64,000 nucleotides of DNA from the NCBI GenBank assembly GCA_035535995.1, contig DATLOZ010000013.1:111073-175072 (forward strand). The letters run 5' to 3'. The notes beneath the pieces were generated by a model. That model had not been told where the DNA came from, did no database searches, and saw only the letters and a list, made by a program, of their open reading frames with translations. Source of the stretch: JANYCO01 sp035535995 (GTDB taxonomy: Bacteria > Bacteroidota > Bacteroidia > Cytophagales > Cytophagaceae). This document shows, in pieces, positions 35,823-44,900 of the stretch. The position numbers and the translations under genes are program-made. How positions within the stretch are numbered: position 1 is the stretch's first letter; each line of letters begins with the position of its first letter.

Positions 35823-35904
35823 GCTCAGGTGTTGGAACTGGTAGACAAGTACGTTTGAGGGGCGTATGCCGCAAGGTGTAAGGGTTCGAGTCCCTTTCTG
35901 AGCA
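35823..35904 (+). tRNA. tRNA-Leu (anticodon GAG)
   Basis: Acceptor stem GCTCAGG/TCTGAGC with discriminator A; D-arm with GGTAGAC; anticodon stem TACGT/GCGTA enclosing TTGAGGG, so the anticodon is GAG (reads CUU/CUC); long variable arm TGCCGCAAGGTG as in class II tRNAs; T-arm AAGGG-TTCGAGT-CCCTT. CCA is not encoded (ACTG follows). About 82 bases. The only RNA gene seen in the window. Confidence 0.95.
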
Positions 35905-35936
35905 CTGCAGTTTAGAGTATAGAGTTGAATACTCAC

Positions 35937-35987
35937 TACTCTTGCTGTTGCTCTTGCTGACTGTCAGCAAGAGCAACAGCAAGAGTA
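35937..35987. repeat. Palindromic repeat, family A (copy 3, perfect)
   Basis: Perfect 24-base arms TACTCTTGCTGTTGCTCTTG/CTGA (35937-35960) and their complement (35964-35987) with a three-base loop (CTG). It begins 33 bases after the tRNA and ends 39 bases before the four-helix-bundle gene. This would give an exceptionally stable hairpin; no T-run follows. Confidence 0.9.
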
Positions 35988-36025
35988 CCCAGAATGGGAT
36001 ATTTTTTAATTTTCAATCTATTTTT

Positions 36026-36370
36026 ATGTTTGATTTTGAAAAGCTTGTAGTATATACTAAAGCAAAACTTTACAACAAAGAAATCAGTAAACTTTTAAGG
36101 GAAACTCTTACGGACACCGCTACCAAAAATCAATTAAAAAGATCTTCATTAAGTATTGTATTAAATATTGCAGAAGGAACAGGAAGAAACACGAATGCCG
36201 ATAAACGCAATTTTTATATCGTATCAAGAGGCTCTGTTTTTGAGTGCGTCGCTATTTTAGATCTTATGAAAGATGAAGATCTTTTATCGGAAAAGTTGTT
36301 TCAGGAGTTTTATGCAAAATCCGATGAGCTTTCCAGGATGTTGTATGCGATGATACAGAAATTACAATAA
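36026..36370 (+). CDS. Four-helix-bundle protein (23S rRNA IVP-like family)
   Basis: I use the ATG at 36026 (MFDFEKLVVYTKAKLYNKE); an upstream TTG-like start would run into the palindrome. 114 residues. The family hallmarks are NIAEGTGR in the centre and a helical C-terminus ending AMIQKL. Related proteins are encoded by intervening sequences inside 23S rRNA genes and also stand alone. Their function is not known. A decayed relative lies 940 bases downstream (37307-37426), and both stops are followed shortly by TGAGTACAG, so a local duplication is suggested. Confidence 0.88.
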   Translation: MFDFEKLVVYTKAKLYNKEISKLLRETLTDTATKNQLKRSSLSIVLNIAEGTGRNTNADKRNFYIVSRGSVFECVAILDLMKDEDLLSEKLFQEFYAKSDELSRMLYAMIQKLQ

Positions 36371-36503
36371 ATGAGTACAGAGGAAGATATGTTATTCTTG
36401 TGTATTTCTGAGCACGAACATCTATTTATAACTTATTCGTTTTGACGATGGTTATAGGTAGATGTTTTCTTTTGGACTAGAGTGATGGACGGTTTAGATA
36501 TAC

Positions 36504-36607
36504 TTTTCGCCGCTGTTTGTGAGACACAAACAGCTACCACAGGTAGTTAGAGCAATTCTTATTTATTACAGGATGGTCGTTTGTGGAGACACAACGACGG
36601 CGAAAAA
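36504..36607. other. Predicted cloverleaf-like structured element
   Basis: Outer arms TTTTCGCCG (36504-36512) and CGGCGAAAA (36598-36606) are perfect complements. Inside are three hairpins: GCTGTTTGTG/CACAAACAGC (36512-36534), CTACC/GGTAG (36534-36546) and GTCGTTTGTG/CACAACGAC (36576-36598). The first and third hairpins share the core TTTGTG-GAGAC/AGAC-CACAA, so they look like related units. The element lies in the gap 36371-36624 with no gene. It could be a structured RNA, a mobile palindrome or a complex terminator; no function is known to me. Confidence 0.65.
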
Positions 36608-36624
36608 AAATATTGTGTTGGAAT

Positions 36625-37239
36625 TCATCCTACCTTTTCGTATTCTAATCTATTCGGAGGATAGGTCCTTTGCGATACGGAGGTAATGATCCGCTTGCCG
36701 GATTCTTTTTCAAGTAAGATCAGTCCATTGTTATAAAAATAACCGATAAGATCGTTGGCGGCGGAGAATATAAAAAATACTTCCTCGCCTTCCCGAAATA
36801 ATTCAAATACTTTCTTATTTACAGTTAGGTGATTTGAGGAGAAAGTTTTTTCATGCCAAACAGGTGCATTTTCACTAAGTCTGTAATGTCTGCCGTCTGA
36901 GATTTCGAAGAAATAAAGCGTGTTGGAAAGGTCTATCGGTCCGTCTTCCTGCTGAACCGGAGGCTTAGGCAATTCCCAACATTCTTTTGATCTGACTTTA
37001 CACAAAAGCGCAAAGGCTTGTCCGGTTTTGTTTTTGAAAAAAGCATAAAACAGATAGCCGGAAAGCGGCAATGTGATCAGTAAAGCAAAGGGAAATATAA
37101 ACAGCAGGAAAAGTGAAAGGAGTGAAGCGATGATTGCCAGTGTGCGGTAGGAGGTGTTGTCTTTGTTCTGGTATTTTTGTATTCCGGAATATTCTTTAGG
37201 CCAGTGAAGGGCAGATATCTGCTGGAGTAGTGGAGACAT
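36625..37239 (-). CDS. Membrane protein, function unknown
   Basis: 204 residues. Two close membrane helices (about 32-75) are followed by a soluble beta-rich part in which WELPKPPVQ, RHYRLSENAPVWHEKT and NDLIGYFYN are seen. No family recognised. It is flanked upstream (5') by the decayed four-helix gene and downstream by the cloverleaf element. Confidence 0.6.
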   Translation of the reverse strand: MSPLLQQISALHWPKEYSGIQKYQNKDNTSYRTLAIIASLLSLFLLFIFPFALLITLPLSGYLFYAFFKNKTGQAFALLCKVRSKECWELPKPPVQQEDGPIDLSNTLYFFEISDGRHYRLSENAPVWHEKTFSSNHLTVNKKVFELFREGEEVFFIFSAANDLIGYFYNNGLILLEKESGKRIITSVSQRTYPPNRLEYEKVG

Positions 37240-37306
37240 AGTACGAATTTTTTATACAAAGTACAATTTATTCTGGTATTTGATATTCCAAGATACTCTT
37301 TTCCTA

Positions 37307-37426
37307 CCTATTATTGACCTGTTGAAAGAAGAAGAAATTATTAGCGATAATTTGTTTCGATCAATGTATTCAGCATTGGAAGAACTTTCAAAAATGTTGT
37401 TTGTGATGATGCAGAGACTGAAATAA
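37307..37426 (+). pseudogene. Remnant of a four-helix-bundle (IVP-like) gene
   Basis: 38 codons ending TAA at 37426: PIIDLLKEEEIISDNLF, then SALEELSKMLFVMMQRLK. This aligns with the C-terminus of the intact gene at 36026-36370 (ILDLMKDEDLLSEKLF, SDELSRMLYAMIQKL). The N-terminal three-quarters is absent. Upstream codons are open to about 37267 but not similar. Confidence 0.75.
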
Positions 37427-37450
37427 AATTTTCTGAGTACAGGCATCTCC

Positions 37451-37580
37451 TGCTGGCGCAAGCGTCTCGCTTGTGCCGAATATTCTGTAGGTGTCTCGCC
37501 GGTCTTGCAAAGCTGAACTGCTAATACGCCGCCCAGAGGGCTACAAAATAAAAGGCACAAGCGAGACGCTTGCGCCAGCA
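37451..37580. repeat. Palindromic repeat, family G (copy 1, perfect 27-base arms)
   Basis: Arms TGCTGGCGCAAGCGTCTCGC/TTGTGCC (37451-37477) and the exact complement (37554-37580) enclose 76 bases that include GCCCAGAGGGC. It lies after the four-helix remnant and downstream of the LRR gene. A related element is at 40985-41146 and a single arm at 35704-35745. Confidence 0.85.
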
Positions 37581-37617
37581 GTGTAACTTAAACCAAGTTA
37601 TATTCGGCTTCGAAAGA

Positions 37618-39102
37618 TTAGAGCCTTGGACTAGGAGGAGAAGGGAATCTTAGAACACTTTCTCCGAATGTTCTTTTTATTTTTTTTATGGTGTTGGTTG
37701 AAAAATTTTTACTACCCACAATTATTTTAATATTCTTTATTGTATAAAAAGTTTCAGGAAGACTACTGATATTGGTAGAAGACACAGACAAATATTCCAT
37801 TTTTTTTAACGCTCCGATTTCAGAAGGTAATTTCTTTAATTCATTGTCTCCTGCTTTGAGTATTACAAGATTTTTCAACTTGCCAATTTCCGGGGGCAAT
37901 GCATTAATTTTATTTTGGCTAATATTCAGCTCCATAAGATTCGTTAGATCACCGATTTTTTCAGGAATACTTTTTATTCCAAGATCAGTCAAACTTAAAT
38001 ATTTTAAATTTTTTAATTCCATCACACCTTCCACATTAAAGTTATCATTCCCCTCTGATAGTTCAAGATACTCTAGGTTTGATAAATTAGAAATATCCTT
38101 TCCTGGAAGGGTATTATTGCCAGAAAGTTTTAGGTATTTTAGATTTTTTAAGGAATAAAATTCAGGCGTAATTTTTTTTATGGAAGAGTGAACGATGGTT
38201 AATTTTTCTAACGAAGTTAGTTTAGAAATGTCTGGTCCGAGTATATTAAAATTTGCTCCCGAAATGCTTAATGCTTTTAAGTGTTTAAATCCAGAAAAAA
38301 CCTGAAATACCCGGTCGTAGTACAAACGATCGCTTCCTGAGAAAACAACCTCTTCAACCTCCTGCATCCTGGTGTTTTCCGGTAGTTCAGTTAATTTACA
38401 TTTATTTACATCTAAGTATTTTAAATTAGGTAATTGAAAAACCTGATTTGCCACATAGTCATTTTTTAGTCCGGATACTTTCAGGTATTGTATCTTCATG
38501 TTTTTGAAAGAGAGAGGAACGGTTTCCAGAGACGCAGCAGAAAAACATAAAGTATCCAGATTAGGTATCTTACAAATAACTTCAGGAAAAGCTATGAAAT
38601 CATTAAAATAAAAATTTAAAGATCTTAAAGAATCTATTTTGGCAAAACAAGATGGTAGATATAGGATATCTCCAACGATATCAATTCTTTTTAACTGTGG
38701 GATATTACATACACAATCGGGTATCTTTTTCATCTTTGTATGCAAACGAAGATGTTGAATATTTGATAATAATCCCAGATTGCGAGGTAGCTCGTAAACT
38801 TCACCATGAATATCAAGATCTTTCAGGTTAGGTAAGGATTTTAAAAGCAGAATATCATCTTCCGTAAGAAAGGTATTGGTATGACATTCCAATTTTTCCA
38901 GTTTTTGAAAATTAACAATGGTTTTTGGAATCTGTTTAAATACATCCCGGTCAATAAATAACCTGGTGACATTATCAGGATTGGATAATGCTTCCTCATA
39001 TCGTTCGAGTTGGTATTTTTCATCGGCCTGTACAGGGTCATTTGCCTGACCAATGGCAGCAATAGAAATAAGAAGACTGATTATAATAATTACAATTTTC
39101 AT
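37618..39102 (-). CDS. Exported leucine-rich-repeat protein
   Basis: I choose the ATG at 39102 (MKIVIIIISLLISIAAIGQ), which begins a proper signal peptide; the longer frame from 39156 would add 18 atypical residues. 494 residues. About fifteen to seventeen LRR units (LEKLECHTN, LKYLDVNKCKLTELP, LMELNISQNKINALPPEIG). The LxxLP-type units are of the plant/bacterial receptor class. No anchoring tail or T9SS domain is visible. Possible surface or periplasmic protein-protein interaction. Confidence 0.85.
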   Translation of the reverse strand: MKIVIIIISLLISIAAIGQANDPVQADEKYQLERYEEALSNPDNVTRLFIDRDVFKQIPKTIVNFQKLEKLECHTNTFLTEDDILLLKSLPNLKDLDIHGEVYELPRNLGLLSNIQHLRLHTKMKKIPDCVCNIPQLKRIDIVGDILYLPSCFAKIDSLRSLNFYFNDFIAFPEVICKIPNLDTLCFSAASLETVPLSFKNMKIQYLKVSGLKNDYVANQVFQLPNLKYLDVNKCKLTELPENTRMQEVEEVVFSGSDRLYYDRVFQVFSGFKHLKALSISGANFNILGPDISKLTSLEKLTIVHSSIKKITPEFYSLKNLKYLKLSGNNTLPGKDISNLSNLEYLELSEGNDNFNVEGVMELKNLKYLSLTDLGIKSIPEKIGDLTNLMELNISQNKINALPPEIGKLKNLVILKAGDNELKKLPSEIGALKKMEYLSVSSTNISSLPETFYTIKNIKIIVGSKNFSTNTIKKIKRTFGESVLRFPSPPSPRL

Positions 39103-39182
39103 AGTTGGTAATTTTAATCCGCGTTTGTTGGAGAAAAGCTCCAACAACGGCGGCAAAGTTTCGGTGGAAGATTTGAATTTTC

Positions 39183-39311
39183 TTATTTCACTTCCACTCC
39201 TTCTTCATATTTTTTCACAGAAGTTATATTGCCTTTTGTATCGTAGAGAATGAATTCTCCGTTGTACCTGTTATTTTTAAATCCTCCTGTTTGCTTTAGT
39301 TTGTATTGAAG
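39183..39311 (-). pseudogene. In-frame MORN/YwqK-like tail behind a stop codon
   Basis: Directly after the TGA of the 103-residue gene, the same frame stays open for 42 codons to a TAA (39185-39183) and encodes NRYNGEFILYDTKG and ITSVKKYEEGVEVK. This is the ending of MORN/YwqK-type antitoxin-like proteins. It has no own start codon, so it is either a fragment of a second gene or a severed C-terminal domain. Confidence 0.5.
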
Positions 39312-39623
39312 TCACGACATTTTGTTTTTCAATTCTTCAAATTTTTCTTGTAAGAACAAGTCATAAAATGCTTCCACTTCTTTCCAGTCCTGTGCTTTCA
39401 AGCGGACTTCCTTTGCTGAGTCAGCATCTAAGATCGCAATTAATGTTAAGTCTTTTTGCACTTCTAATATCAATTCATCTTCTTCCACTATTCCTACCCA
39501 AAAAGAACCATGTTCATCGTCCATTTTTTGAATTTCATCAATAGCAGTTTTAACATCCTCTATAGTGATGTCGTCTATTGAATCGCCCCAGGCTTTTTGT
39601 AAGTATGTTTCTTTAAATTCCAT
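39312..39623 (-). CDS. Small acidic protein, function unknown (immunity-like character)
   Basis: 103 residues, strongly acidic, no signal peptide. The FWVGIVEEDELILEVQKD stretch and the C-terminal helix have a flavour of small immunity proteins of polymorphic-toxin systems, but I cannot assign a family. Its stop codon is followed in frame by a MORN/YwqK-like tail (39183-39311), which strengthens the toxin-immunity suspicion slightly. No toxin gene is seen nearby. Confidence 0.55.
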   Translation of the reverse strand: MEFKETYLQKAWGDSIDDITIEDVKTAIDEIQKMDDEHGSFWVGIVEEDELILEVQKDLTLIAILDADSAKEVRLKAQDWKEVEAFYDLFLQEKFEELKNKMS

Positions 39624-39804
39624 AATTCAGTATTGTCATGGCTTCCGTAATGTGAAAAATAATGATTAGTAATTATAATATAAGTAGTTTTTTTGTTTTT
39701 ATTAGTTCATTAATCGTTAGAAAGTTATAGCGTAATCAAATTTAAAAAAATAAACATACTCTATCGAGAGTCGGTACGGACAGCATGTCCGTGCAAGCCG
39801 GTAT

Positions 39805-40194
39805 TTACTTAATCCGAAGAGTAAACGTTCCTCCATTGCCACAAGCTATTAAATTCATTTCATACGCTCCCGAGGATAAACCAGAAATGTCCATACTGCC
39901 CTTTTCTCCTGTAAAAAAATGCGCATGTTTATTTCGCATGAAAGTAGAAAGTGTATAACTCGTTTCCGTTCCCCAGGATTGTAAAACAAGTATGTGTACC
40001 GCACAATTAGCAGAGCGAACAATAGTAGTATCAAAATGCGGAGTCTCTGGTAGGTCAATATTGGCAGGCACTTCGAGCGTATAAAAACAGGTATCCTTAT
40101 CTTGTCCTGATTTTTTCTGCGTATTGTTGTTTGAGTTAGAGCAACCAACGATGAGGGATAAAGCCATAGCAGAGAGAAGAGCCAATCGTTTCAT
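39805..40194 (-). CDS. Small lipoprotein, function unknown
   Basis: 129 residues. A lipobox (IVGC, Cys about residue 18) follows a short signal. The mature part is a small beta-rich domain. No family recognised. Confidence 0.6.
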   Translation of the reverse strand: MKRLALLSAMALSLIVGCSNSNNNTQKKSGQDKDTCFYTLEVPANIDLPETPHFDTTIVRSANCAVHILVLQSWGTETSYTLSTFMRNKHAHFFTGEKGSMDISGLSSGAYEMNLIACGNGGTFTLRIK

Positions 40195-40333
40195 TTATTA
40201 AATATAGAAAAAATCAGCGAAAGCATGATGAATATAAATAACCTTATCTGTAGCAAGTCATAATCTTGTGCCAGCTGCGTGCAATTGAAATAAGAACAAG
40301 AGGTGTATATTGCGGACATTCTTAGTAGTAAGT

Positions 40334-40373
40334 AAAAAGTCGTTGTTTGTAGAAAAACAAACAACGACTTTTT
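40334..40373. terminator. Bidirectional intrinsic terminator
   Basis: Seventeen-base perfect stem AAAAAGTCGTTGTTTGT, loop AGAAAA, complement ending in TTTTT. It can act in both directions and lies in the gap 40195-40477. On the minus strand it would serve the VOC gene whose stop is at 40478. Confidence 0.8.
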
Positions 40374-40477
40374 TATGGCTCTATCAAACATAGATGTCCT
40401 ATCGATAGTCGGTACGCACAGGCTGTCCGCGCCAGTTGGTCTGCCGTTTATTTCAATTGATAGATTTTTTATTCCGG

Positions 40478-40870
40478 TTATGTATTTGAATGAAGTCCTA
40501 TGGTGTTTCCTTCAGTATCGGTTAAAAAAGCCATGAAACCATTTTCTCCTATCGAAGTTTTCGGCATTGAAATTTTGCCTCCTGCTTTTTCTACTCTGTC
40601 GAGTACATTTTGCAAATCAGGATTTCCATTCAAATAGATGAGCGTACCGGTAGCGCTGGGTGTATGCATCTGGCTTTGTGCTAGCCCGCCATTCACCTTA
40701 CCACTTTCCGGGTCAGAAGGAAACATAGCGTATTTCATTCCCATCATTTCCATTCCGGCCATTTCTATCTGGAAAATGGTTTCATAAAAAGTTTTTGCCC
40801 TTGAAATATCTTGTACGGAAATTTCAAACCAGTTAAGTGAGTTGGTATTGGCACTCATTTTTTCATTCAT
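40478..40870 (-). CDS. VOC/glyoxalase-family protein
   Basis: 130 residues, two beta-alpha-beta-beta-beta halves. NWFEISVQDISRAKTFYE (start of the first half), FPSDPESGKVNGGL, and GFMAFLTDTEGNTIGLHSN (end of the second half with the metal-binding Glu region). A dioxygenase- or glyoxalase-like metal enzyme; substrate unknown. Confidence 0.88.
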   Translation of the reverse strand: MNEKMSANTNSLNWFEISVQDISRAKTFYETIFQIEMAGMEMMGMKYAMFPSDPESGKVNGGLAQSQMHTPSATGTLIYLNGNPDLQNVLDRVEKAGGKISMPKTSIGENGFMAFLTDTEGNTIGLHSNT

Positions 40871-40984
40871 AATTTTTTAATTTAAGTTTTGTAGTGTAAT
40901 ATATGAGTTATAGAAGGAAAGGTAATATTAATTTTTTATGAAGAGATGTATTCTTACCATTTCCACTATTATTAGAGCTTCTCC

Positions 40985-41146
40985 CTCGCTGGCGCAAGTC
41001 TGCGACTTCTATACTTTAGCCCTCTGGGCGCCTTGCGAAGCTGACTGTTGAAGTTATTAATAAATAAAAATTTTAAGAAAAGACTTCTCCGTATTCCGGC
41101 CGGAGGCCTATAAAATAATCGGCACAAGTCACAGACTTGCGCGAGC
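40985..41146. repeat. Palindromic repeat, family G (copy 2)
   Basis: Imperfect arms TCGCTGGCGCAAGTCTGCGA and the complement CGGCACAAGTCACAGACTTG/CGCGAGCAG, with an inner block GCCCTCTGGGCGCC like the GCCCAGAGGGC in copy 1. The gap 40871-41177 is filled by it; the open frame across it is not a gene. Confidence 0.75.
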
Positions 41147-41177
41147 AGATTAAATTTTTTACTCAACACTGTTGAGC

Positions 41178-41873
41178 TTATTCCATGATCACCTTCACTT
41201 CAGTTCTTCTATTGCGGCTTCTGCCTGTTTCCGATCCATTGTCAGCCACAGGAAATTTTTCACCATAGCCTTTCGCCAGTACACGATGCTCGGATACTCC
41301 TTTTGAGATCACATATGCCCGGATTGCATCGGCTCTTCGCTGAGACAGGCGCATGTTGTCGGTATCGTTTCCTACGTTATCGGTATAGCCGGCAATCTCA
41401 GCGCGAAAACGTTCGTTGGTTTTAAAATTATTCACCAATGAATCAAGCACTGGAATACATTCTTCTTTAATATCCCATTTGCCCGGCTCAAAGAAGACAT
41501 CGTTAAGACAATAAGAACGCCTGAAATCCAGGAAAAGATTGATCACATAATTCTGAACAAATTCCAACGGCCCTTTCACTTGTGGTACGGTAGACACAAA
41601 TTTAAAATCGTAGGAAAATTTTTTTACAGTGACATTATATTTTTTTCCTTTGGGAACAATCGCTACATATCTTCCATCCACGTCGGTGATACCTTGCTTG
41701 CTGATGGTCTTGTCTTCGCTCTTAATGATCACTACAGCATTTTCTTCCGAAACTTTGTCCAGGTCTGTAACAAGGCATACAAACATCGCCTCGTTCTCTT
41801 TTGGTTTTATTTGTTGCCCATACGATAGATGGGCAACAAATAAAAGTAGAATGCTGTTTACGATACTTTTCAT
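41178..41873 (-). CDS. OmpA-family peptidoglycan-binding protein
   Basis: 231 residues. Signal peptide (1-19, ending SYGQ); a carboxypeptidase-regulatory/CNA-like beta domain (about 25-115); OmpA C-terminal domain (about 120-231: FFEPGKWDIKEE, IAGYTDNVGND, NRRTEVKV). It lies 28 bases downstream of the 2215-residue SprB-repeat/OmpA gene in the same direction, so they probably form one unit anchoring a surface structure to the cell wall. Confidence 0.88.
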   Translation of the reverse strand: MKSIVNSILLLFVAHLSYGQQIKPKENEAMFVCLVTDLDKVSEENAVVIIKSEDKTISKQGITDVDGRYVAIVPKGKKYNVTVKKFSYDFKFVSTVPQVKGPLEFVQNYVINLFLDFRRSYCLNDVFFEPGKWDIKEECIPVLDSLVNNFKTNERFRAEIAGYTDNVGNDTDNMRLSQRRADAIRAYVISKGVSEHRVLAKGYGEKFPVADNGSETGRSRNRRTEVKVIME

Positions 41874-41901
41874 AGTGGATAATAAAGGTTACGGATCACT
41901 A

Positions 41902-44900
41902 TTATTTCGTTGATGAATGAGGAAGCAAGAGAATAAATTCAACTCTTCTGTTGTTCGATTTACCTTCCTTCGTAAGGTTGGTATCTACAGGTCTGCTTTC
42001 GCCCCAACCTTTTGCATCCAGACGATAAGCGTCAATACCCATTTTGATCAAGGCATCCATAATGGCGTGCGCGCGATCGTTGGATAATATTTTATTGCTG
42101 TTATCATCGCCGTCTGCATCGGTGTGGCCTTCAATGCTAAACATCAGATCCGTGTGTTCCTTCATCAATGTAGCGATCTTCAGGATCTCAGAAAATGATT
42201 CAGGTTTGATGGTAGATTTTCCGATATCAAACAAGATGTTTCTTGTTACGAATTTACCCTGGCTGATGATCTGATCGTACAAGGTCATGCCTTCTTTAGG
42301 AGTACTGATCGAACAGCCATTTTTATCTGTAACCGTCACATTGTATTGTCCCATTTTCAGATTTCTGATATCTTCCGTTTGCACTCCGTTGCTCCACTGG
42401 TATTGATAAGGTCCTACACCACCGGTAACGGAAATGAAAATCGCACCACTGCTGTCGCCGCAGCATTTTACAGACCATAAAGAGTCAATTGTAAGCGCAA
42501 GCGGAGCAGGCTCGGTAATAACGGCGCTGGCAGATCTCAGACATCCGTTGGCATCCATCACCATCACCGAATAACTTTCTGCTTTTACAGCACTGATGTC
42601 TTCTGTGATGGCACCGTTGCTCCATTGGATCTTATATGGTTTCACTCCACCCGCTACGTCCAGGTCGATGGCACCTTTTTTCTCTCCGTGACATTTGATA
42701 TTCTGTACATCTGCGATCTGAACATTAAATACAGGAGGTTCGGTGATGCTTGCTTCAATGATTCTTTCACAACCATTTCCTTCTGTAATTTTAACTTTAT
42801 ACTCACCGGCAGGTACACCAATCAAATCTTGTGTAGTAGCGCCATTGTTCCACTCATATGAATAAGGAGGAACGCCGTCTGCCACGGTAATATGAATTTC
42901 TCCCGATTTATCATTATTACATTTCAGATTCACGATCGCGTCTAATGATTTCACCAATGTAGGAGGTTGCGATAAAGTTGTTTTTAAATTTTGAGAACAA
43001 CCCGAAGCATCTGTCACCACTACAGAATAATCACCCCCGGAAAGCGCAGTGATATATCTTGCGGTATCTCCATTGCTCCATTTAACTTTGTAAGGCGCTA
43101 CACCTCCGGAAACATCTATTTTAATTTCTCCGTTGTTGTCACCGGCACATTTGATGTTTTTAGAATCTACCAAGGATAAAGAAAGCGCTGAAGGTTCTGA
43201 AACCTGGGAAGTCAAAGTCCCTACGCATCCATTTTTATCTTTTACGTTTACGGTATAGCTACCGGCAGCTACTCGTACAAGATCTTTTTGAATAGATCCG
43301 TTGTTCCAAGAATACTCATAAGGAAGTGTACCGCCTTTCACTGAAATATAAACTCCACCAAGCCTGTTGCCATTACAAGCAATATTGGTAGTGGAATCCA
43401 GGTCAACAAAAAGTTCGGTAGGTTGAGCAAGCGTTGTTTTGATAGAGTTGTCGGCACAGCCGTTTGCATCGGTAACGGTTACTGCATATTCTCCTACAGA
43501 CAATTGTGTAATGTCTTGCGTAGTGGCCCCGTTGCTCCATGCATATACGTACGGTTGTACGCCGCCCGAAACGCTTATGTTCACTTCACCATTGTTATTG
43601 CCATTACATTTTACATTCTTAATATCATCCAGTTTTACCACCAGACGGCTTGGCTCTTCGATGGAGGCCTCTGCTTTCCCAAGACATCCTTTTGCGTCGG
43701 TCACTGTCACGGAATATTTTCCAGAAGCAATTCCCTGAATATTTTGTGTGGTGTCACCGTTATTCCATTTGAAATTATAAGGAGCGCTTCCGCCTGTTGT
43801 AGTAAGCGCAACCGCGCCATTTTTCTGGCCTGCGCAACTGTTGTTTTTTTCTGAAGCAACAGTCACTAATAATTCCTCCGGCTCCGTGATAGTTTCTGCA
43901 ATTGTTTTAGCACAACCATTCGCATCCATCACTCTTACAGAATAGCTTCCAGCGCTTAAGCCCGAAATATCTTCTATCTTGGCGCCTGTAGACCAGCTGT
44001 AAGTATAAGGTACTACACCACCGCTTACCGAAATAGCGATAGCGCCTTTATGCTCGTTTGCACAATTCAAATGTTTCAGATCTGTTACTGCTACATTCAA
44101 TTCGGAAGGTTGTTTCAGCGTAACATTTTCTGATTTTTCACATCCGTGCGCATCCGTCACTACTACAGAATAATCTCCCGCCGGAACATTTGAAATATCG
44201 TTTGCCTTAGAGCCATTTGACCAGGTAAATTTATAAGGAGGAGTACCACCAATCACACTTGTGGTGATCGCACCATTGTTATTTTCAAAACATGTTAAGT
44301 TTTTAACTTTATCAATTTTAAGACTAAACGCAGCCGGTTGAGTAATTTCAGCCCGGAGTGTTTTCTTATGTCCGGCAGCATCTGTGATCGTCACGGAATA
44401 TGCACCGGCACTCAGCTCTGTGAGATCCTCTGTAGTAGCACCATTGCTCCATAGATAAGTATAAGGAGGAGTACCACCGTTTACTGTGATGTTCACCGCT
44501 CCATCACTCTGGCTGTGGCATTTAATATTTTTAACAGCGTCCACTACAGCTTCAAGTGAGCTTGGTTGTGAAATAATACTGGTCACAGTTTTCAAACAAC
44601 CATTCATATCGGTAACCATACAGGAATAATTTCCTGCAGGAGCGCCAACCAGATTTTGCATGATCGTACTGTTGCTCCAGCTATACTTGTAAGGACCTAC
44701 ACCACCGGAAACAGTTAGTGAGATACTACCATTGCTTTCTCCGTAATGCAATACATTTTTTACATCCACCACATTCACTTCCATATCAGAAGGCTCTGTG
44801 ATGTTGGCAGAAATTGATTTACCAATACAACCGTTCGCGTCGGTTATTTTCACAGAATAACTTCCTGCGCCAATCTCGGTCAGATCTTGCGTGGCAGCGC

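Noticed and set aside
35942..36025. N-terminal extension of the four-helix protein
   Set aside because: The extra 28 codons come from the family A palindrome and linker; the family begins at the MFDFEKL motif.
37252..37560. 102-codon minus-strand frame
   Set aside because: It crosses the four-helix remnant and the family G repeat and shows no domain.
40972..41169. 65-codon open frame
   Set aside because: It is formed by the arms of the family G palindrome.
43423..43854. 143-codon frame on the plus strand
   Set aside because: It is the mirror of the SprB repeats, which create long antisense open frames by composition.
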